Below are positions 30,818 through 40,777 of a DNA stretch of 64,000 bases, in pieces (the first letter of the stretch is position 1; each line of letters begins with the position of its first letter). The notes under the pieces are model-generated. The model worked only from the letters and a program-made list of their open reading frames with translations, was not told the origin of the DNA and did not search any database. The stretch is from Elusimicrobia bacterium GWA2_61_42 (GTDB lineage Bacteria > Elusimicrobiota > Elusimicrobia > Elusimicrobiales > UBA9959). The DNA lies in NCBI GenBank assembly GCA_001799615.1, contig MGTU01000004.1, forward strand, positions 145,914-209,913, given 5' to 3'. Position numbers and translations under genes: made by a program.

Positions 30818-32803
30818 ATGGTAAAACTGATAATAGCCCTGCATAACCACCAGCCGGTGGGCAACTTCGACAGCGTGCTCGAAGAGGCGTATAACCTTAG
30901 TTATAAGCCCTTCTTCGACGTGCTGGACCGGCATCCCGGCGTGAAGGTGGCGGCGCATTTCTCGGGCATCCTTTACGACTGGCTGGAGGTCAACCACCCC
31001 GATTACCTGGACCGGCTGGCCGCGCTGGTCAAGGCGGGCCGCCTGGAGATCCTTTCCGGCGGTTACTACGAGCCCATCCTGGCGCTGCTGCCCGAAGAGG
31101 ACCGCCGCGGCCAGGTGAACATGATGCGCGACTACGTGCGCGGTCGTTTCTCGTCCGACCCGGCCGGGCTGTGGCTGGCCGAGCGGGTCTGGGAACCGGA
31201 GCTGGCGGGGTCGCTGGCGGCCATGGGCGTGGGCTATACCGCGCTGGACGACGTGCATTTTTTCTCCGCGGGGTTCGAGGAAAAAGCCCTGACCGGCCGT
31301 TTCACCACCGAATACGCCGGCCGGCACCTGGACGTGTTCCCCATCAACCACCGCCTGCGCTACCTGATGCCTTTCGCCGAACCGCAGAAGACCATAGATT
31401 ACCTGCGGGGCTTCGAGGGCCAGGACGCCGTGCTGGTGATGGCCGACGACGGCGAGAAGTTCGGGCTCTGGCCCGGCACGCACGAGCTGGTCTATAAAAA
31501 AGGCTGGCTGGACGGCCTCTTCACGCTGCTGGAGGCCAACGCCTCCTGGCTTTCCACCGCCCGCTTTTCAGACTGCCTGTCCGGCCCCTCCAAAGGGCTG
31601 GCCTACCTGCCCACCACTTCCTACCACGAGCTTTCCCAGTGGTCCCTGCCGCCCGAACGCTCGCGGCGGCTGGCCGGCCTCTGGGAAGACTCCACCGAGG
31701 ACTTCCGCCAGTTCCTGCGCGGCGGCTACTTCCGCAATTTCTTTTCCAAATACCCGGAAGCCAACCGGCTTTACCGCCGCATGCTCCGGGCCAGCGCCAA
31801 GGTGCGCGCCTCCGGCTCGGGCCTGGGCCTGAAGAGCCTTTACAAGGCGCAGTGCAACTGCGGCTACTGGCACGGCGTTTTCGGCGGGGTTTACCTGCCG
31901 CATATCCGCATGGCGGTGTACCGCAATATCATCGAGGCGGAAGCGGCCCTGGGCCGCCCCGACGGCCGCTTCGTCCTGGCCCGCGAGGACTGGGACGCCG
32001 ACGGCGTCCCCGAACTGCTGGCCGAAGGCGAAAAGGCCAATTTCTATTTTTCCCCGGCCAAGGGCGGCGGGATGTGGGAGTGGGATTATAAGCCGCGCGG
32101 CGTGAATTTCGGCTCGCTGGTGTGGCGCCACCCGGAGGCTTACCACGAAGGCGGCGCCAAGAACATCGCCGTCAGCGAAAAGCGCCGCGCCGCCGAGGAA
32201 GAGCTTAAGAAGGACCTGGCCTACGACTGGCACCCGCGCATGTGCCTGCTGGACCATTTTCTGCACCCCGACACCAACCCGGCGGCTTTCGCCCGGGCCT
32301 CCTACGGGGAGCAGGGGGATTTTGTGACGGGCGAATACGCCTGCGAGCACGCGGAAGCCCCCGAAGGCCTGCTGCTGAAGTTCAGCCGCGAGGGCTCCGT
32401 CTGGTCCGCGGGCGCCGCTACGGCCGCGCGCGTGGAGAAAAACGTGCTGCTGCGCCGGGACGGTTCCTGGCGCGCGGAGTACAAGGTGTCGAACCTCGGC
32501 CGCCACAAGGCCGAGTTCTGGTTCGGCCCGGAGCTGGCGCTGGCCTTCTCCGGCGCCGCCTGCTGCCCGCCCGGAGAGAAGGCCGGGGTGAAAAAACTTT
32601 CCCTGCCCGACCCGGTTTACGGCGGCGTGGAGCTGGAATTCTCGGAGCCGCTGGACCTCTGGGCCTTTTCCCTGGAGACCATCTCCCGCTCGGAAGAAGG
32701 CGCCGAGAAAACCTACCAGGGCGCGGTGCTGCTGGCGCATGCCAGGCGCCAGCTGGAAGCCGGCGCTTCGTTCTCTTTCACGCTGGAGGTCAGGCCGCTG
32801 TGA
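30818..32803 (+). CDS. GH57 4-alpha-glucanotransferase/amylase-type enzyme
   Basis: The 661-residue protein shows the GH57 blocks: LHNHQPVGNF near the start, a Gly-Gly-Tyr-Tyr-Glu-Pro block (SGGYYEPIL), WLAERVWEPEL with predicted nucleophile Glu122, and VMADDGEKFGLWP with the acid/base Asp210-211. The C-terminal half resembles the extra beta domains of GH57 4-alpha-glucanotransferases. No signal peptide is present, so it would act on cytoplasmic glycogen or maltodextrin. It lies between PTS EIIB and EIIC genes, and its TGA overlaps the EIIC GTG, so it is part of that operon. The ribosome site is weak. Confidence 0.87.
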   Translation: MVKLIIALHNHQPVGNFDSVLEEAYNLSYKPFFDVLDRHPGVKVAAHFSGILYDWLEVNHPDYLDRLAALVKAGRLEILSGGYYEPILALLPEEDRRGQVNMMRDYVRGRFSSDPAGLWLAERVWEPELAGSLAAMGVGYTALDDVHFFSAGFEEKALTGRFTTEYAGRHLDVFPINHRLRYLMPFAEPQKTIDYLRGFEGQDAVLVMADDGEKFGLWPGTHELVYKKGWLDGLFTLLEANASWLSTARFSDCLSGPSKGLAYLPTTSYHELSQWSLPPERSRRLAGLWEDSTEDFRQFLRGGYFRNFFSKYPEANRLYRRMLRASAKVRASGSGLGLKSLYKAQCNCGYWHGVFGGVYLPHIRMAVYRNIIEAEAALGRPDGRFVLAREDWDADGVPELLAEGEKANFYFSPAKGGGMWEWDYKPRGVNFGSLVWRHPEAYHEGGAKNIAVSEKRRAAEEELKKDLAYDWHPRMCLLDHFLHPDTNPAAFARASYGEQGDFVTGEYACEHAEAPEGLLLKFSREGSVWSAGAATAARVEKNVLLRRDGSWRAEYKVSNLGRHKAEFWFGPELALAFSGAACCPPGEKAGVKKLSLPDPVYGGVELEFSEPLDLWAFSLETISRSEEGAEKTYQGAVLLAHARRQLEAGASFSFTLEVRPL

Positions 32804-33411
32804 TCACCCTCCTGAAAACTTTTATTTCCGCCGGGCTGGCGGGCCTGCTGGGGCTGGACGCCGTGCAGGCCGGGCAGTTTTTATTCTCCAGGCCGGCCTT
32901 CGTGGGGCCGGTGCTGGGCTGGCTGAACGGCTGCCCCCTAGAAGGGGCGCGCCTGGGCATCCTGCTGGAGCTGCTCTATATCGATTTCATCCCCGTGGGC
33001 GGCGTCGTGCCGCCCAACGGCACCGCGGCGGCCGCCGTGGGCGTGCTGGCCTATTCCGCCGGCGGGCTGGCCCCGTCGCTCTCTTTCTTTATCGGGATGG
33101 CGGCCGGCGTGGCCTACGCCCCGCTGGAGTCCAGGCTGCGGGCTTCCCGCTCGCCGCTGAATAATCTGGTGGAAGCGCAGGTTTCCGCGGGCAACTTCGA
33201 GCTGCGCCGCTGGCTGGCCAGGGCGATGCTGCTGGAGAACGCGGCCATGGGCGCTTACGTGCTCTGCGCGGCGGGCCTGGCCGCGCTGCTGGGGCTGGCC
33301 CCGGGGCTGCCCCGGCTTTACCCGGGCACCGATTTCGCTTATTCCCTGATGCCGTGGCTGGGGCTCAGTGGGCTGTATTTCAGGTTCAGGACGCAGGTGT
33401 ACAAGAAATAA
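32800..33411 (+). CDS. PTS mannose/sorbose-family EIIC component (short)
   Basis: The GTG start, 10 bases after GGAGG and overlapping the GH57 stop, gives 203 residues. Hydrophobic segments and [32 protein letters not shown] match EIIC-Sor. It is shorter than well-known EIIC-Man/Sor proteins (around 250-270 residues) and the shortage appears to be at the C-terminal end. It would form the sugar channel with EIID; the short form leaves open whether it still transports. Confidence 0.83.
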   Translation: MITLLKTFISAGLAGLLGLDAVQAGQFLFSRPAFVGPVLGWLNGCPLEGARLGILLELLYIDFIPVGGVVPPNGTAAAAVGVLAYSAGGLAPSLSFFIGMAAGVAYAPLESRLRASRSPLNNLVEAQVSAGNFELRRWLARAMLLENAAMGAYVLCAAGLAALLGLAPGLPRLYPGTDFAYSLMPWLGLSGLYFRFRTQVYKK

Positions 33412-33415
33412 ATTT

Positions 33416-34246
33416 ATGTTATTTTCGATGTTTTTAAGGTCGTTCTTCATACAGGCGGGCTGGAACTATGAAAGGTTCCAGAACCTGGGCTTCGCCTTTT
33501 CGCTGCAGCCCGCCCTGGAGAAGATCTACCCCGACCGGGAAAAACTGAAGGCGGCCCTGCTGCGGCATTTGCAGATCTTCAACACGCAGCCGTACATGGC
33601 GTCGTTCGTGCTGGGCAATATCGCCCGCATGGAAGAGCGCGCCGCGGCGGCGGGCGAGGGCGAGCTTAAAAGCCTGCCCGGGGTAAAGCAGGCGCTGGCG
33701 TCCAGCTTCGCCTCCATCGGCGACCGGATCTTCTGGGGGCGCCTCAAGCCCATGACCGTCCAGGTCTGCCTGCTGGTCTGGTCCGCCTGCGGTTTTTACG
33801 GCTGGCTGTTCACCGGCATGAACGAGGAGGCGGCTTTCGGCGTGCTGCTGGCCGGGCCACTGTCGGGCATAGCGGTGTATTCGATCTTTTCCATCTATAT
33901 CAGGTGGACGGGCCTGGCCGCCGGCTACGCCTGCGGGGGCTCGGCCAACTGCGCGCTGGACGCCGCCAACTGGCCCAGGCTTATCCGGCTGCTCAGCGCC
34001 GCCGGCTTCGCCATGTCGCTGGCCATAGCGCTGCTGTCTTTCGGCCTGCTGGCCGGTTTCAACTGCGGGGCCTGCCGCGCCCCGGACCTGCTGCTCAAGA
34101 TAGGCCTGCCGGTGGCCGTGCTGGCGCTGCACCGCGTGCTGCGCGCGCTGGGGCGCTCCGTCTTCTTCACCGCCGGCCTGCTGCTGGCCGTTTCCGTGCT
34201 CGCTTTCAGCCTGCTTAAACTGGAGCCTTTTAAACTATACCTATGA
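33416..34246 (+). CDS. PTS mannose-family EIID component
   Basis: The 276-residue protein contains FIQAGWNYERFQNLGFAFSLQPALEKIYPDREKLKAALLRHLQIFNTQPYMASFVLG, the signature of EIID-Man, then a cytoplasmic helical part and several C-terminal membrane segments. The ATG at 33416 is preferred over the upstream extension inside the EIIC gene. Its stop overlaps the HPr ATG (ATGA at 34243-34246). Confidence 0.9.
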   Translation: MLFSMFLRSFFIQAGWNYERFQNLGFAFSLQPALEKIYPDREKLKAALLRHLQIFNTQPYMASFVLGNIARMEERAAAAGEGELKSLPGVKQALASSFASIGDRIFWGRLKPMTVQVCLLVWSACGFYGWLFTGMNEEAAFGVLLAGPLSGIAVYSIFSIYIRWTGLAAGYACGGSANCALDAANWPRLIRLLSAAGFAMSLAIALLSFGLLAGFNCGACRAPDLLLKIGLPVAVLALHRVLRALGRSVFFTAGLLLAVSVLAFSLLKLEPFKLYL

Positions 34247-34509
34247 TAAAACGAGAGATCACCATCATCAACGAACTTGGCATCCACGCCCGGCCCGCCG
34301 GCATGGTGGCCAACACCGCGTCCAGGTTCGTCTGCGACATCAAGCTGGTCAAGGACGGGATGGAAGTGAACGCCAAGAGCATCATGGGCATCATGACGCT
34401 GGCGGCCGGCAAGAACAGCGTTATCGAGGTGACGGCCAAGGGCAAGGACGAGGCCGACGCCGTCAAGGCGATCGAGGACCTCTTCGCCAGGAAGTTCGAC
34501 GAGGACTGA
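34243..34509 (+). CDS. ptsH: Phosphocarrier protein HPr
   Basis: The 88-residue protein has both regulatory sites: GIHARPAG with His15, phosphorylated by enzyme I, and KSIMGIMTLA with Ser46, the target of HprK. Both residues are at their standard positions. Keeping Ser46 along with hprK in the same cluster argues that HPr works as a metabolic signal here, in addition to or instead of sugar transport. Confidence 0.95.
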   Translation: MIKREITIINELGIHARPAGMVANTASRFVCDIKLVKDGMEVNAKSIMGIMTLAAGKNSVIEVTAKGKDEADAVKAIEDLFARKFDED

Positions 34510-34557
34510 CGGTTTTTTGGGCCAGGATACCAATATGAACACGACCCGGAGCGGATC

Positions 34558-36285
34558 ATGCTTATAAAAAAAGGCGTAGCTGCCAGCCTCGGCATTGCCA
34601 TAGGCAAGGCGCATATCGTTAAGGAAGAGAACATCCTTATCGAGCAGAAAGAAATAGCGCCCGACAAGATAAAGGCCGAGGTCAAACGCTTCAAGGAAGC
34701 GCTGGACAAGACCAAGCTGGACCTGGACGCCATCCGCGCCAAGATCCTGACCGTGCTGGGCAAGAACCACGCCAAGCTGATAGACGCGCACCATTTGATC
34801 CTGCAGGACCCGATGATCACCAAGGACGTGCCCAAGCTGATCATCGCCAAGGGCATGAACGCCGAGTTCGCCCTGTCGGAGATCCTGGACAAGGCCGAGG
34901 AGCAGTTCGAGAAGATTGACGACGAGTTCTTCCACGAGCGCAAGCACGACGTTTTCGACGTGGGTAAAAAGATCATCTCCAACCTGGTGAACTCCGAGAA
35001 GGTGTCGCTGAAGGACCTCAAGGAACCGGTCATCATCGTGGCCCACAACCTGTACCCGTCGGACACGCTGCACATCCGCGAATCCAACAAGGTGCTGGGT
35101 TTCTGCATGGACCTGGGCTCCAAGTCCAGCCATACCGCCATTTTCGCCCAGAGCATGGGCATCCCGGCCGTGGTCGGCCTGTCCGACATCAGCCGCCAGA
35201 TCCAGAGCGGCGACACGCTGGTGGTGGACGGCGAGCAGGGCATGGTGATCATTTCGCCCTCGCCCGAGATCATAGAGAAATACAAGGCCCGCAAGGAAGA
35301 GCTGCAGAAGCAGGAGCATTTCTTCCACCGCCTGCGGGGGCTGCCGGCCACCACGCGCGACGGCCACAAGATCAGCCTGATGTGCAACCTGGACTCCGCC
35401 GAGGACGCGCCGGAGCTGGCCGTGGTGAAGACCGAGGGCGTGGGCCTGTACCGCACGGAATTTCTGTACATGAACCGCAATTCCGTTCCCAGCGAGGAGG
35501 AGCAGCTGAAGGCTTACTCCTCCGTGGTCAAGGGCGCCCCGCATATGCCGCTGACCATCCGCACGGCCGACATCGGCGGCGACCGCGCCACCGAACTGGG
35601 CATCAAGGGCCTCAAGGACGAGCGCAACCCGTTCATGGGTTTCCGCGGCATCCGCCTGTTCATCAAGTACCCGGAGCTGCTCAAGACGCAGTTGCGCGCC
35701 ATCTACAAGGCCAATACCGAGGGGACCATCAAGATCATGATCCCCATGCTTTCCTCCGTCGACGAGCTGCTGACGGTCAAGAAGATCGCGGCGGACGTGA
35801 AGACCGAGCTGGCGGAAGAGGGCTTCGCGGTGAAGAAAGACCCGGAGTTCGGCGTGATGATAGAGATTCCCGCGGCCGCCATCATCCTGGACTCGCTGCT
35901 GGGCGAGATAGACTTCGTGTCCATCGGCACCAACGACCTGGTGCAGTACACCCTGGCCGTGGACCGCATCAACCAGTACGTGTCCGAGCTTTACGAGCCG
36001 TTCCACCCGGCGGTGCTGCGCCTGATCAACCTGGTGGTGCAGACCGCCCACAAGAAGGGCAAGCCGGTCTCCGTCTGCGGCGAGATGGCCTCCGACCCGT
36101 TCGCCATCCCGCTGCTGGTCGGCATGGGCGTGGATATCCTGTCCGTCCCGGCCAAGATGTACCTGCGGTCCAAGCACTCGGTGCGCTCCATGAATTTCGA
36201 GAAGTTCTCGGTCATCGCCCAGCGGGCGCTGGGCCTGCCGACCTCCGACGAGATCCGGCGCCTGATAGAAGAGGAAGTTAAATAG
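34558..36285 (+). CDS. ptsI: PTS enzyme I
   Basis: The 575-residue protein has the N-terminal phosphohistidine domain with GSKSSHTAIFAQSMGIPAVVG (His192), then the PEP-binding TIM-barrel region: GLYRTEFLYMNR, GFRGIRL, IMIPML, SIGTNDLVQYTLAVDR and PVSVCGEMASDP with the catalytic Cys. Length matches the family. It transfers phosphate from PEP to HPr, encoded 48 bp upstream, and closes the PTS cluster. Confidence 0.95.
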   Translation: MLIKKGVAASLGIAIGKAHIVKEENILIEQKEIAPDKIKAEVKRFKEALDKTKLDLDAIRAKILTVLGKNHAKLIDAHHLILQDPMITKDVPKLIIAKGMNAEFALSEILDKAEEQFEKIDDEFFHERKHDVFDVGKKIISNLVNSEKVSLKDLKEPVIIVAHNLYPSDTLHIRESNKVLGFCMDLGSKSSHTAIFAQSMGIPAVVGLSDISRQIQSGDTLVVDGEQGMVIISPSPEIIEKYKARKEELQKQEHFFHRLRGLPATTRDGHKISLMCNLDSAEDAPELAVVKTEGVGLYRTEFLYMNRNSVPSEEEQLKAYSSVVKGAPHMPLTIRTADIGGDRATELGIKGLKDERNPFMGFRGIRLFIKYPELLKTQLRAIYKANTEGTIKIMIPMLSSVDELLTVKKIAADVKTELAEEGFAVKKDPEFGVMIEIPAAAIILDSLLGEIDFVSIGTNDLVQYTLAVDRINQYVSELYEPFHPAVLRLINLVVQTAHKKGKPVSVCGEMASDPFAIPLLVGMGVDILSVPAKMYLRSKHSVRSMNFEKFSVIAQRALGLPTSDEIRRLIEEEVK

Positions 36286-36304
36286 GAACAGCGCTTTTTA
36301 CACC

Positions 36305-38116
36305 ATGAACATACGCAATTTCTCCATTATCGCGCATATCGACCACGGCAAATCCACGCTGGCGGACCGCTTCATCAACATCACCAACACCGTGCCGGAC
36401 CGCCAGATGCACGAGCAGTTCCTCGACGGTATGGAGCTGGAGCGCGAGCGCGGCATCACCATCAAAGCCAAGGCCGTGCGCATGCTCTATAAATCCGAGG
36501 ACGGCCAGGACTATATCCTGAACCTCATCGACACCCCCGGCCACGTGGACTTCTCCTACGAGGTGAGCCGCGCCATGGCCGCCTGCGAGGGCGCCATCCT
36601 GCTGGTGGACGCCTCCCAGGGCGTGGAAGCGCAGACGCTGGCGCACGCCCACCTGGCGCAGAGCCTGGGCCTCACCATCATCCCGGTGATCAACAAGATC
36701 GACCTCGAGCACGCCAATCCCGACGCTACCGAAGAACAGATCTGGGAAGTGCTCAAGAACCCGGTGGACTCCTCGCGCATCAGCGCCAAGGACGGCCGCG
36801 GCGCCCGCGAAGTGCTGGAGCGCGTGATCAAGGAGATCCCCGCGCCCAGGGGCTCGGCCGAAAAGCCGCTGAAGGCGCTGGTCTTCGACTCTTTTTACGA
36901 CGTGTATAAAGGCGTGGTCATCTACACCCGCGTCGTGGACGGCGCCGTTTCCGCCGGCAAATACATCACTTTCCACTCCAAGGGCACCAGCTACAAGGTG
37001 GAGGAAGTCGGCTACCTGACGCCGAAACTGATCAAGGCCGACTCCATAAAGACCGGCGAGGTGGGCTACATCATAGCCGGCATCCGCGACATCCACGAGA
37101 TCAAGATGGGCGATACTATCTTCGAGAAGAACGCGCCCATTGACGCGCCCCTGCCGGGCTACAAGGACGTGAACCCGGTGGTGTTCGCGGGCTTCTACCC
37201 CGTGAATACCACGGACTATACCGGGCTGAAGACGGCCATAGAAAAGCTCAACCTCACGGACTCCTCCTTCAATTTCCAGGGCGAGACCTCCAAGGCGCTG
37301 GGCTTCGGGTTCCGCCTGGGCTTCATGGGCCTGCTGCACCTGGACATCATCCGCGAGCGCATCGAGCGCGAATTCGATATCCCGCTCATCGCCACAAATC
37401 CCAACGTCATCTACAAGGTGCTGGCCCGCAACCGCCACGGCGTCAAGGAAGAGAAATACGTGGAGTTCACCAACCCGGCCGACTTCCCGCATTACGGCGA
37501 CGTGGTGGACATCATGGAGCCCTACGTGCTGGCCAATATCATAGCGCCGCTGACCTACATGGAGGGCATCATGAACCTCCTGAAGGAAAAGCGCGGCGAG
37601 CATATAAAGATAGAGTATATCTCCACTACCCGCGTGATCGTGGAGTACTACCTGCCCCTGAGCGAGATCATCCTGGACTTCTACGACAAACTCAAGTCGG
37701 TCTCGCGCGGCTACGCTTCTTTCGACTATGAGCCGTACGAGTACAGGTCCTCGGACATGGTCAAGATAGAGATCCTGCTGCACGCCGAATCGGTGGACGC
37801 GCTGTCCTTCATCACCCACCGCACCAAGGCGCTGAGCAATTCCCGCCAGATCTGCGAAAAGCTCAAGGGGCTGATCCCCAAGCACATGTTCGAGATAGCG
37901 GTGCAGGCGCAGGTGGGCGGCAAGATCATAGCCCGGGAGACGATCGGGGCCATGCGCAAGGACGTGCTGGCCAAGTGCTACGGCGGCGACATCACCCGCA
38001 AAAAGAAGCTGCTGGAAGCGCAGAAAGAAGGCAAGCGCAAGATGAAGCTGATGGGCTCGGTGGAGATCCCGCAGGAAGCCTTCATGTCGCTCCTGAAGAT
38101 CAGCCAGGACAAATAA
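36305..38116 (+). CDS. lepA: Elongation factor 4 (LepA)
   Basis: The 603-residue translational GTPase has the G1 motif AHIDHGKST, RERGITI, DTPGHVDF and NKIDLEHA, followed by LepA-specific C-terminal features (GFRLGFMGLLHLDIIRERIEREFD; CYGGDITRKKKLLEAQKEGKRKMK). LepA acts on stalled or mis-translocated ribosomes. The adjacent lepB is the well-known lepA-lepB neighbour. Confidence 0.96.
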   Translation: MNIRNFSIIAHIDHGKSTLADRFINITNTVPDRQMHEQFLDGMELERERGITIKAKAVRMLYKSEDGQDYILNLIDTPGHVDFSYEVSRAMAACEGAILLVDASQGVEAQTLAHAHLAQSLGLTIIPVINKIDLEHANPDATEEQIWEVLKNPVDSSRISAKDGRGAREVLERVIKEIPAPRGSAEKPLKALVFDSFYDVYKGVVIYTRVVDGAVSAGKYITFHSKGTSYKVEEVGYLTPKLIKADSIKTGEVGYIIAGIRDIHEIKMGDTIFEKNAPIDAPLPGYKDVNPVVFAGFYPVNTTDYTGLKTAIEKLNLTDSSFNFQGETSKALGFGFRLGFMGLLHLDIIRERIEREFDIPLIATNPNVIYKVLARNRHGVKEEKYVEFTNPADFPHYGDVVDIMEPYVLANIIAPLTYMEGIMNLLKEKRGEHIKIEYISTTRVIVEYYLPLSEIILDFYDKLKSVSRGYASFDYEPYEYRSSDMVKIEILLHAESVDALSFITHRTKALSNSRQICEKLKGLIPKHMFEIAVQAQVGGKIIARETIGAMRKDVLAKCYGGDITRKKKLLEAQKEGKRKMKLMGSVEIPQEAFMSLLKISQDK

Positions 38117-38144
38117 TTTCGATTTCAACAACGGAGAACGACTA

Positions 38145-39143
38145 ATGGAAGAAAAACTTTTCTGGATAGGCATACTGATGGGCGCCCATCTTTTCCTGTC
38201 GCATAATTTCAAGGAGAAAGGCCGGTTCGCCGGGGATTCGCGCTTCTCGCGCGCGTGGCACGCGGTGTTCGCCGCGCTGATCTCCTTCGTCGGCATGGTG
38301 CTGCTGACCGTCAGCCTGGACAACCGCCGCGGCGACGTGGTGACCACCGCGCTGTTCAGCGGGCGCCAGCTCGTGTACGGCCTGCTGGCCGCCGCCGCCG
38401 GCGTAGCCTACGCCTACTGGAAGGCGGGCTCCAAAAAACCGGCGGTCAAGGACGGCCTGAACCAGGCGATCAAGAGCGACATGGAATGGTCCGAGACCGT
38501 GTTCTCCGCCGTCCTGCTGGCCTCCGTGGTGATGTACCTGTTCGTCCAGGCCTTCAAGATCCCTTCGGGCTCCATGGAGCGGACTTTCCTGGTGGGCGAC
38601 CACCTGTTCGTCAACAAGTTCATCTACGGCTTCCGCATTCCTTATACCCACAAGAAAATACTCCCGTTCAGGGACGTCAAGCGCGGCGACATCGTGGTCT
38701 TCCAGTTCCCTTCGGAGGACCCCGCAGAGTTCCAGTGCGGCGGCAGCCAGTACCGCAAGGATTTCATCAAGCGCGTGGTCGGCATGCCGGGCGACAAGTT
38801 CGAAGTGCGCAACGGGGCGGTGCTGATCAACGGCGTGCCGGTCAAGGACGAGCCTTACGCCCAGTACCTGGACCAGGCCCGCTATCCCGCCGGCACGGAG
38901 AAAGTGGCCCCGGCCGACTACCAGGCCTTCTGGGAAAAGCGCATGCTGGGCAAGATGTTCTCGGAATACATCAGGGACAACTTCGGCCCGGTGTCGGTGC
39001 CCCACGGCAATTACGTGGTGATGGGCGACAACCGCGACCGCTCCTGCGATTCCCGCTACTGGGGCCCGGTGCCCGAGAGCCTTATAAAGGGCAGCGCCTG
39101 GTTCACCTACTGGCCGCCGTCCAGGATAGGGTTCCCCGAATGA
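38145..39143 (+). CDS. lepB: Signal peptidase I
   Basis: The 332-residue protein has three or so N-terminal hydrophobic segments, then the S26A boxes: IPSGSMERT with Ser143, RKDFIKRVVGMPGD with Lys209, and MGDNRDRSCDSRYWG. It is the housekeeping membrane-anchored Ser/Lys leader peptidase, in contrast to the small Ser/His form at 2903. It lies directly after lepA and overlaps metF by ATGA. Confidence 0.94.
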   Translation: MEEKLFWIGILMGAHLFLSHNFKEKGRFAGDSRFSRAWHAVFAALISFVGMVLLTVSLDNRRGDVVTTALFSGRQLVYGLLAAAAGVAYAYWKAGSKKPAVKDGLNQAIKSDMEWSETVFSAVLLASVVMYLFVQAFKIPSGSMERTFLVGDHLFVNKFIYGFRIPYTHKKILPFRDVKRGDIVVFQFPSEDPAEFQCGGSQYRKDFIKRVVGMPGDKFEVRNGAVLINGVPVKDEPYAQYLDQARYPAGTEKVAPADYQAFWEKRMLGKMFSEYIRDNFGPVSVPHGNYVVMGDNRDRSCDSRYWGPVPESLIKGSAWFTYWPPSRIGFPE

Positions 39144-40003
39144 AGTTCACGGAACGCCTGAAGGCCGGCACCAAGGTCTATTCCTTCGAATTCTATCCGC
39201 CCAAGACGGCGGAGGATACGGCCAGGCTGTTCAACACGGCGCTGGAGCTCAAGGCGCTGTCGCCGGATTTCGTCTCGGTGACCAATTCCTCCAGCGGCGT
39301 CACGCCGTACCGCACCGTCGCGCTCTGCGGCGTGCTGAAGGCCCAGTTCGGGCTGGACGTGGTGGCGCATTTGACCTGCCTGGCCCATACCAGGGCCGAA
39401 ATAGCCGAGATCTGCGACGGCCTGAAAAAGATGGACATCACCAATATCCTGGCTTTGCGCGGGGACGCGCATAACGTGGCGTCCGGCGCGCTGCGCAGGG
39501 ATTACGACCACGCCTCGCAGCTCATCGCCGACCTCAAGCAAACCGGCGGCTTCTCCATAGGCGGGGCCTGCTACCCGGAAAAACACCCGGAGGCCGCCAG
39601 CCTGGAAGCCGACATCTCCCGCGTGAAGGAAAAAGTGGACGCCGGGGCGGAGTACCTGATCACCCAGCTGTTCTTCGACAACGCTTTTTATTTCCGGTTC
39701 CTGGAAAAAGCCGCCGCGGCCGGTGTCAGCGTGCCGGTGCTGCCCGGCCTTATGCCGATAACCGGCTACAAGCAGATGCAGAATTTCACCAAGCTCATGC
39801 AGGTGTCGGTCCCCGCGGCGCTCAGGGCCGGCATAGAGCGCTGGGACGGCGACAAGGACGGGATGTTCAAGTTCAGCGTGGAGTACGCCTCCGCGCAGGC
39901 GCAGGAACTGCTCAAGGGCGGCGCGCCCGGCCTGCACCTGTACACACTCAACCGCAGCCGCGCCGCGATAGCCATACTGAAGAACGTAAAAGCGGCGCTT
40001 TGA
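39140..40003 (+). CDS. metF: Methylenetetrahydrofolate reductase
   Basis: Starting at the ATG overlapping the lepB stop, the 287-residue TIM-barrel protein contains FEFYPPKTAED, VTNSSSGVTPYRT, HLTCLAHTRAEI, ILALRGD, GGACYPEKHPEA and QLFFDNAFYFRF, the conserved MetF blocks for FAD and folate binding. It makes 5-methyl-THF for methionine synthesis. Longer in-frame extensions inside lepB are rejected. Confidence 0.93.
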   Translation: MKFTERLKAGTKVYSFEFYPPKTAEDTARLFNTALELKALSPDFVSVTNSSSGVTPYRTVALCGVLKAQFGLDVVAHLTCLAHTRAEIAEICDGLKKMDITNILALRGDAHNVASGALRRDYDHASQLIADLKQTGGFSIGGACYPEKHPEAASLEADISRVKEKVDAGAEYLITQLFFDNAFYFRFLEKAAAAGVSVPVLPGLMPITGYKQMQNFTKLMQVSVPAALRAGIERWDGDKDGMFKFSVEYASAQAQELLKGGAPGLHLYTLNRSRAAIAILKNVKAAL

Positions 40004-40026
40004 TCTAGACGGGGGTAAGAGGGAAA

Positions 40027-40773
40027 ATGGAAACAATTCACACCGTGGAGGCGAAGGCGCTTGTGGAACTTCAGAAGCGCGACACCGCCATAGACGCGCT
40101 GGCCGCGCGCGTGGCCGACGTCCCGGTAAAAATAGCCGCCCTGGCCGAAGCCTTCGAGGAAAAAAAGAGGTCCATGAGCGCCGCCCGCGACGCCCTGGTC
40201 GCCCTGCAGGTGAAAAAGAAGGGCGTGGAGCTCAAGCTCGCCGAGGCGGATGAGGGCATCCGCAAGCACCAGCGCGAGCTGAACCTCGTAAAGGACAATA
40301 ACGCTTTCAAGGCCCTGCTCACGGAGATAGAGCACGACAAGCAGAGCAAGGACGACCTGGAGACCGAGGAGCTGGTGCTGCTGGAGGAGATAGACAAGGC
40401 GGCCGTCCAGGACAAGGTGATGCAGGTAGAAGTGAAGAAGACCGAGGATTTCAAGAATTCGGAGGTCGCCGTGCTGGAGGCCGCCGGCCGCGAGGCGGCC
40501 GAAAAGCTGACTGCGGCCAAAGGCGAGCGGGCGGCCGCCGCCGCCGCCCTCAGCCCGGACCTGCTGGAGCGGTACGAGACCATCCGCGCCAACCGCCGCG
40601 GCCTGGCCGTAGCCGCGGCGCACGAGGAGCCGGGGACGGGCAAGCTTTCCTGCGGCGGCTGCCATATGTCCTTGACGCCCCAGAAGACGCTGGACGTTAA
40701 AAAGCAGGATACCCTGACCTTCTGCCAGGACTGCCGCTGCCTGCTGTACCTTGAGAAGACCATATTCGGGTGA
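40027..40773 (+). CDS. Coiled-coil protein with C-terminal C4-type zinc ribbon
   Basis: The 248-residue protein has a long helical coiled coil (about residues 5-190, rich in Glu/Lys/Ala heptads) followed by a zinc ribbon with Cys pairs CGGC and CQDC about 30 residues apart. This matches the CT398/YbgI-adjacent 'C4-type zinc ribbon domain protein' family, whose members are widespread and linked to nucleic-acid or secretion roles without firm function. It stops 4 bp before the RNase H gene, a common pairing upstream of rnpB. Confidence 0.85.
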   Translation: METIHTVEAKALVELQKRDTAIDALAARVADVPVKIAALAEAFEEKKRSMSAARDALVALQVKKKGVELKLAEADEGIRKHQRELNLVKDNNAFKALLTEIEHDKQSKDDLETEELVLLEEIDKAAVQDKVMQVEVKKTEDFKNSEVAVLEAAGREAAEKLTAAKGERAAAAAALSPDLLERYETIRANRRGLAVAAAHEEPGTGKLSCGGCHMSLTPQKTLDVKKQDTLTFCQDCRCLLYLEKTIFG

Positions 40774-40777
40774 GGCC

